DNA of 64,000 nucleotides, taken from the NCBI GenBank assembly GCA_902362965.1, contig CABIYQ010000003.1, forward strand, positions 1 through 64,000. The letters are read 5' to 3'. Made by a program: the position numbers and the translations under genes. Below, one piece after another: positions 59,961-64,000 of this stretch (positions within the stretch are counted from its first letter, which is position 1; each line of letters opens with the position of its first letter). Under the pieces are notes generated by a model. It had not been told where the DNA came from. It saw nothing but the letters and a program-made list of their open reading frames with translations, and ran no database searches. The DNA is from Oscillospiraceae bacterium. GTDB lineage: Bacteria; Bacillota; Clostridia; Oscillospirales; Ruminococcaceae.

Positions 59961-62332
59961 TTCAACTCCACAATAGTAACTCCGTTTTCGCCCTCACCGT
60001 AAAGTCCCAGTCTGAAGCTCTTTACGGACTTCATGGATTTTAATCTCTGATGAATTGCTGTTCTGAGAATACCAGTACCCTTACCGTGAATTATTGTAAC
60101 CATATTAAGTCCGGAAAGAACGGCATTATCAATAAATGCTTCCATTTCATAAACGCCCTCGTCTGCACTCTTCCCTCTTATATCAAGTTCCATTGTACCA
60201 CGGCGTTCCATTTTACTTTTAATATTTCTGGTAGAAACAGGTTTACTTTTATAGGTTACTTTCTGTTCTTCAATAAGCTTTAACTGCATAACTGAAACCT
60301 TTGTTTTCATGATTCCCATTTGAACATAAACATTTCCGCTATCATCCGGTTCACTGCATACAGTACCTTTCTTGTCTATGTCACGGACAAGTACTGTATC
60401 ACCCTTTTTAAGCTTTCTGGGTAGTTTATAGCCGTCGTCACGCTTATCCAAAACAGGATTTGCACTGTCGTACATTTTATTAAATCTCTGCTTGCTTCTG
60501 CTTTTTGCATTTGCATATTTTTCTGAAAAGTCCTTTTTATCCTTTTCTTTCTTTATAGCTTCAAGTTCGTCAAGCAGACTATTAGATTCGGCTTTAACGC
60601 TCTCAATAATACTCATAGCCTGTAATCTGGTCTGTTCAAGCTGTTTCTCTTTGCTTTGTTCCAGAGCGTCCAGTTCTTCTTTAAGCTTCTGACGAGTTTC
60701 TTCGGCTTCCTGTTTTATAATACGCAATTCCTCATTTTGACGTTCAAGCTCCACTCTGGATTGCTCAAGCTGCTCTACGACTTTTTCAAACCTTGTGTTT
60801 TCCTCGCTTACTAAGCCTTTCGCCTGTTCAATTACGTCCTCTGGCATACCCAGTGAAGCTGAAATGGAAAATGCGTTTGATTTTCCCGGAGAACCAGTAA
60901 TAAGCCTGTAGGTTGGCCTTAAAGTATCCAAATCAAATTCACAACTTGCATTTTCAACATCGTTCTGTTCAATTGCGTAAAGTTTCAATTCCTGATAATG
61001 TGTAGACACCATCATCTTAGCTCCCTGACATTTCAAACGCTCAATTACTGAAATTGCAAGAGCTGCACCCTCTACAGGATCAGTACCAGAACCAAGCTCA
61101 TCAAGAAGGATCAATGAACGTTCATCAGCAACATTGATAATTTCAATTACTTTATTTGTATGAGATGAGAAAGTAGACAAACTCTGTTCAATACTTTGAT
61201 TATCTCCGATATCCGCAAGAATATTTTCATAAACAGACACACTGCTTCCGTCGGACACCGGAATAAGCAATCCGCACATTACCATTGCAGACAGCAGTCC
61301 GGCAGTTTTAAGAGCAACTGTTTTACCGCCGGTATTAGGACCGGTAATGATCAGCGCCTGATAATCCTCTCCAAGACTTATATCAATAGGCACTGCCTTT
61401 TTTGGGTCTAAAAGAGGATGCCTTGCCTTGTTCAAGTGAAGCTTACCGTCACATGTAACCTCCGGAACAGACGCTTTCATTTTTGCTCCCAAATTTGCCT
61501 TCGCAAAATATAGATTCAGTTCTGTACAGACTTCATATCCTCCGATAATTTCTTCCGAAAATTCCCCGCACTCACGGCAAAGCTCTGTCAGGATTCTGTC
61601 GATTTCCTCCTGCTCCTGACTTTCAAGCATTCTTATATCATTATTAGCCTCCACAACTGCCATAGGCTCAATAAAAATAGTCTGACCTGTAGCGGAGGAG
61701 GAATGAATAAGTCCCTGTATTTTTCCTCTATGCTCGGCTTTTACAGGAAGAACATACCTGCCGTCTCTCATTGTAACTATATTTTCCTGCAATGCTTTCT
61801 GAACACTGTCGGATTTTATCATTTTATCAAGTGTATCACGAAGCTTAGAACCCGCACGGCTAATTTTTTTTCTGATAGCTGCCAGTTCCGGACTAGCAGC
61901 ATCTGAAATTTCATCTTCCGATATAATAGAACGGTCAAGCTTTTCATAAAGATACTTGTTAGGTCTAAGCGAAGAGAACAGGTAATCAAGATCCGTCTGG
62001 ATATTTTCACAATGTGAATACCAGTCAGATAAAGCAGTTATCTGTCCCAAAATACTTTTAATTTCCAGAAGCTCTTTAAGTGAAATTCTCGAACCTGAAG
62101 CTGCACGTCTGAGTGAAGCATTTACATCTTTTACATTATAAAACGGCGGTGTTCCAAAGCGTACTGCAAGATCAAACGCCTGAGCAGTTTTGTCGATCTC
62201 ACGGCACACCGTATCATATTCCGTACACGGCTCCAGCTCCAACGCCATTTGTTTAGTTTTTTCATTAGCTGCCAAATCGGCAAGCATTTTTAATACCTTA
62301 TGTAGTTCTAAAGTTTTATAATATTTATTCAT
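59957..62332 (-). CDS. mutS2: MutS2 family ATPase with Smr domain
   Basis: 791 residues, typical MutS2. ATPase motifs IITGPNTGGKTVALKTAG and LILLDELGSGTDPVEGAALA, coiled coil (residues about 500-610), KOW-like segment (KKGDTVLVRDIDKKGTVCSE) and C-terminal Smr nuclease domain (LDIRGKSADEGVYE ... IIHGKGTGILRTAI). Limits recombination and acts in rescue of collided ribosomes in Firmicutes. It lacks the MutS mismatch domain. 4 bp after recO. Confidence 0.95.
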   Translation of the reverse strand: MNKYYKTLELHKVLKMLADLAANEKTKQMALELEPCTEYDTVCREIDKTAQAFDLAVRFGTPPFYNVKDVNASLRRAASGSRISLKELLEIKSILGQITALSDWYSHCENIQTDLDYLFSSLRPNKYLYEKLDRSIISEDEISDAASPELAAIRKKISRAGSKLRDTLDKMIKSDSVQKALQENIVTMRDGRYVLPVKAEHRGKIQGLIHSSSATGQTIFIEPMAVVEANNDIRMLESQEQEEIDRILTELCRECGEFSEEIIGGYEVCTELNLYFAKANLGAKMKASVPEVTCDGKLHLNKARHPLLDPKKAVPIDISLGEDYQALIITGPNTGGKTVALKTAGLLSAMVMCGLLIPVSDGSSVSVYENILADIGDNQSIEQSLSTFSSHTNKVIEIINVADERSLILLDELGSGTDPVEGAALAISVIERLKCQGAKMMVSTHYQELKLYAIEQNDVENASCEFDLDTLRPTYRLITGSPGKSNAFSISASLGMPEDVIEQAKGLVSEENTRFEKVVEQLEQSRVELERQNEELRIIKQEAEETRQKLKEELDALEQSKEKQLEQTRLQAMSIIESVKAESNSLLDELEAIKKEKDKKDFSEKYANAKSRSKQRFNKMYDSANPVLDKRDDGYKLPRKLKKGDTVLVRDIDKKGTVCSEPDDSGNVYVQMGIMKTKVSVMQLKLIEEQKVTYKSKPVSTRNIKSKMERRGTMELDIRGKSADEGVYEMEAFIDNAVLSGLNMVTIIHGKGTGILRTAIHQRLKSMKSVKSFRLGLYGEGENGVTIVELK

Positions 62333-62336
62333 AATT

Positions 62337-63089
62337 CTAATTTCCCAACGATTTATAAAATTCTAAAGTTTTAAATTCTCTTCCCAAATGTATCAGCAGA
62401 TATTTTTCTGTCAATATCGAAAGCTTTTTCATGTTTTCATCAGACATTCTAAAATTGAACAGTCTGTTAAAATCTGCAAATACTATATGCCGCAAAGCAT
62501 GTACCACAGATGCACTGATTCTTATCTGTGTATCGTCATAAGAACCTTTAAAGCATCCGTGACAATAAAGCTTAGTACTAAGCATATCAAAGCACATATA
62601 ATCAGCAGTATATGTCATACAAACGGGACAGCATACTATATCCGGCATCATACCGATTTCAGTCATAAACCTCATTTCAAAGACCGACTTTAAAAAACTG
62701 CATTCCCTTTCGCCGTTTGAAAGGAAATGCAGAGTATTCAAAACAAGTCTCATAACATCTTCCCTTTGCTCGTTTTGACCAGCAACATACGATACCACTT
62801 CTGCTATATAATCTGCCAAAGCAAGTCTGTCAAGATCCTCTCTGATTTTATAAAAAAATCTTATTGGCTCACAGCTGTCAAGATAATATCTGCCCTTATC
62901 AGAGCGTACTGAGAATACAGAATAAGCAAAAAGCTGAGTTCCGCCTGCATTTTTACTTATCATCTTTCTTCCGCCCCTGACAGAAATTTCAATTACTCCC
63001 CGTTCCTTTGTAAGGACATGAATAAACTTATCATTTTCACCTACCGGATATTCCCTTATAACTATACCCTTGAGGGTTATCATTTCCAT
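62337..63089 (-). CDS. recO: DNA repair protein RecO
   Basis: 250 residues. OB-fold N-terminus (LKGIVIREYPVGENDKFIHV, LTKERGVIEISVRGGRK) and a C-terminal domain with the zinc ligands CCPVC and CHGC. Loads RecA on SSB-coated DNA with RecR. ATG 63089 after GGAGGGGG; its first 53 bp overlap the YqzL-like gene. Between era and mutS2, a common Firmicutes order. Confidence 0.94.
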   Translation of the reverse strand: MEMITLKGIVIREYPVGENDKFIHVLTKERGVIEISVRGGRKMISKNAGGTQLFAYSVFSVRSDKGRYYLDSCEPIRFFYKIREDLDRLALADYIAEVVSYVAGQNEQREDVMRLVLNTLHFLSNGERECSFLKSVFEMRFMTEIGMMPDIVCCPVCMTYTADYMCFDMLSTKLYCHGCFKGSYDDTQIRISASVVHALRHIVFADFNRLFNFRMSDENMKKLSILTEKYLLIHLGREFKTLEFYKSLGN

Positions 63090-63189
63090 TTATGTCCCCC
63101 TCCTTTACTTCACGGTCAGCTGCTTTATATTCCAAATAATCTTCTACTTTTCCGGTTGACATAAAAATGTTCCATTTTTCATCAGTCAT
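63037..63189 (-). CDS. YqzL-like small protein
   Basis: 50 residues: MTDEKWNIFMSTGKVEDYLE then YKAADREVKEG. The W-x-x-F-x-x-TG-x-x-x-x-YL pattern and the place between era and recO match the YqzL family. The last 17 codons overlap recO in another frame, so the recO ribosome site lies inside this gene. Function unknown. Confidence 0.65.
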   Translation of the reverse strand: MTDEKWNIFMSTGKVEDYLEYKAADREVKEGDINGNDNPQGYSYKGISGR

Positions 63190-63359
63190 AAAAAACTCCG
63201 TTCTTCCGTATGAAAATATTTTATACAGAAATTTATTTCCCTAAAATTATTTCCCAAACAGAGTATTTTTATATAATGTAATCAATGGAAATTGAAAAGT
63301 TATTTATTGATAAAACCAGTAACAATTTATTTACAGTTTTCCTTTTGGGCAGCCTTTTT

Positions 63360-63485
63360 TCAGTTACGCTTTTTCTTAACTTTTCTTTTAAATTTCATCT
63401 TATTTATTTTTTCATTCAAACCAAATAAATCTAAAATGATTTCACCGAATACTTCTAATACGATCTCAGCTACAACTTCAAGCAT
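63360..63485 (-). CDS. 41-residue small protein after era
   Basis: Starts at ATG 63485, 7 bp after the era stop, with AGGA in place. The first half is acidic-hydrophobic (MLEVVAEIVLEVFGEIILDL), the second strongly basic (KMKFKRKVKKKRN). An amphipathic helix plus basic tail suits membrane or nucleic-acid binding. No family known to me. The stretch 63190-63359 that follows has no feature. Confidence 0.5.
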   Translation of the reverse strand: MLEVVAEIVLEVFGEIILDLFGLNEKINKMKFKRKVKKKRN

Positions 63486-63492
63486 ACTTGTC

Positions 63493-64000
63493 CTACTTTT
63501 CCGTCAAGCCAAAAGATCTTATAAGTCCCTCACGGTTTCTCCAGTCCTCTTTCACCTTGACCCAGCACTGTAAGTTAACCTTAATCCCAAAAAAGCCTTC
63601 CAATTCCTGTCTGGCAAACATAGCTGCCTTTTTCAGCATTGCACCGCCTTTTCCGATAACAATTCCCTTATGAGATTCTCTTTCACAGTATATAACAGCA
63701 TCCACGTCAAGAATATCCTTATCTTCACGTTCATGCATTCTTTCAACAGTAACGGCAATACCGTGAGGTACCTCATCGTTCAGCAGATTAAGCAGCTTTT
63801 CCCTGACAATTTCCGCAGCGATTACTTTTTCAGGCTGATCAGTTATCATATCATCCGGAAAGAAATGCGGACTTTCCGATGCAAGCTTCATAACTTCCTC
63901 TTCTACAATATCCACACCGTTATTTTCTGTAACGCTTATTGGTACAATAGCTTCAAGGCTGTACTTTCCGCTTAATTTTGCAATCATAGGTACAAGCTCG
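63493..64000 (-). CDS. era: GTPase Era, C-terminal part (gene continues past the window)
   Basis: 169 residues in window, open to the last base. The KH domain is seen: FFPDDMITDQPEKVIAAEIV, then IYCERESHKGIVIGKGGAML and ARQELEGFFGIKVNLQCWVK, ending as Era does. The GTPase domain lies outside. Era helps 16S rRNA maturation and 30S assembly. First in the era-small ORF-yqzL-recO-mutS2 series. Confidence 0.95.
   Translation of the reverse strand, partial: ELVPMIAKLSGKYSLEAIVPISVTENNGVDIVEEEVMKLASESPHFFPDDMITDQPEKVIAAEIVREKLLNLLNDEVPHGIAVTVERMHEREDKDILDVDAVIYCERESHKGIVIGKGGAMLKKAAMFARQELEGFFGIKVNLQCWVKVKEDWRNREGLIRSFGLTEK

Overview
The window is a low-GC Gram-positive (Firmicutes) chromosome segment. 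It most resembles a Ruminococcus-type member of the Oscillospiraceae/Clostridia. Pointers to this are spoVG and a BofA-like gene (endospore lineage), a T-box before leuA, an L10 leader before rplJ, a cohesin-like lipoprotein, a SPKTG wall-sorting tail and the tRNA-synthetase/cell-wall gene order. The genus is inference; no rRNA gene is present to test it.

Bases 1 to about 14,000 are accessory DNA. In order: the end of an RHS-repeat protein with an amidase-like tip and a candidate immunity gene; a truncated XRE repressor; a short sigma-factor-like protein; a three-gene serine-recombinase module (first gene frameshifted, middle one without a catalytic domain); an amidoligase / gamma-glutamylcyclotransferase cassette with two small partners; a very AT-rich two-gene cassette of unknown function; then hairpins, gene debris, a TspO gene and two more truncated regulators. 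This looks like a decayed integrative element with cargo.

Bases 14,000 to 64,000 are mostly housekeeping. An ArsR / TSUP transporter / nitroreductase operon is followed by rpmG-secE-nusG-rplK-rplA (minus strand), ddl-murI-DUF1934-argS, a CdaR/PucR-type regulator, ftsE-ftsX-M23 peptidase-S41 protease, rplJ-rplL (12 kb away from rplK-rplA and on the other strand), a BofA-like cluster of small proteins, a phosphodiesterase, YfhO, a Nudix hydrolase, spoVG, murC-lexA, zapA-U32 peptidase-dut-DUF4321, mreB-mreC-mreD-mrdA, mgsA, hisS-aspS, a lipoprotein, a secreted metalloprotease with three lectin-like repeats, a VanY-like carboxypeptidase, mscL, a cohesin-like lipoprotein, leuA, and mutS2-recO-yqzL-small ORF-era. 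Envelope growth and division is the dominant theme: ddl, murI, murC, mreBCD, PBP2, ftsEX, the M23 hydrolase and zapA.

Most unusual: (i) the promoter and upstream region of the AT-rich cassette (10188-10294) recurs, with two long identical blocks, before the secreted metalloprotease (51932-52037); (ii) between that second promoter and the protease lies a frameshifted gene for a tiny secreted peptide; (iii) the cohesin-like lipoprotein carries the two halves of a cohesin in swapped order; (iv) mgsA is preceded by a leader of nested stems that begins at its predicted transcription start. Two apparent frameshifts (about 3835 and 52105) fall in A-runs, so sequencing error must be excluded before reading biology into them.
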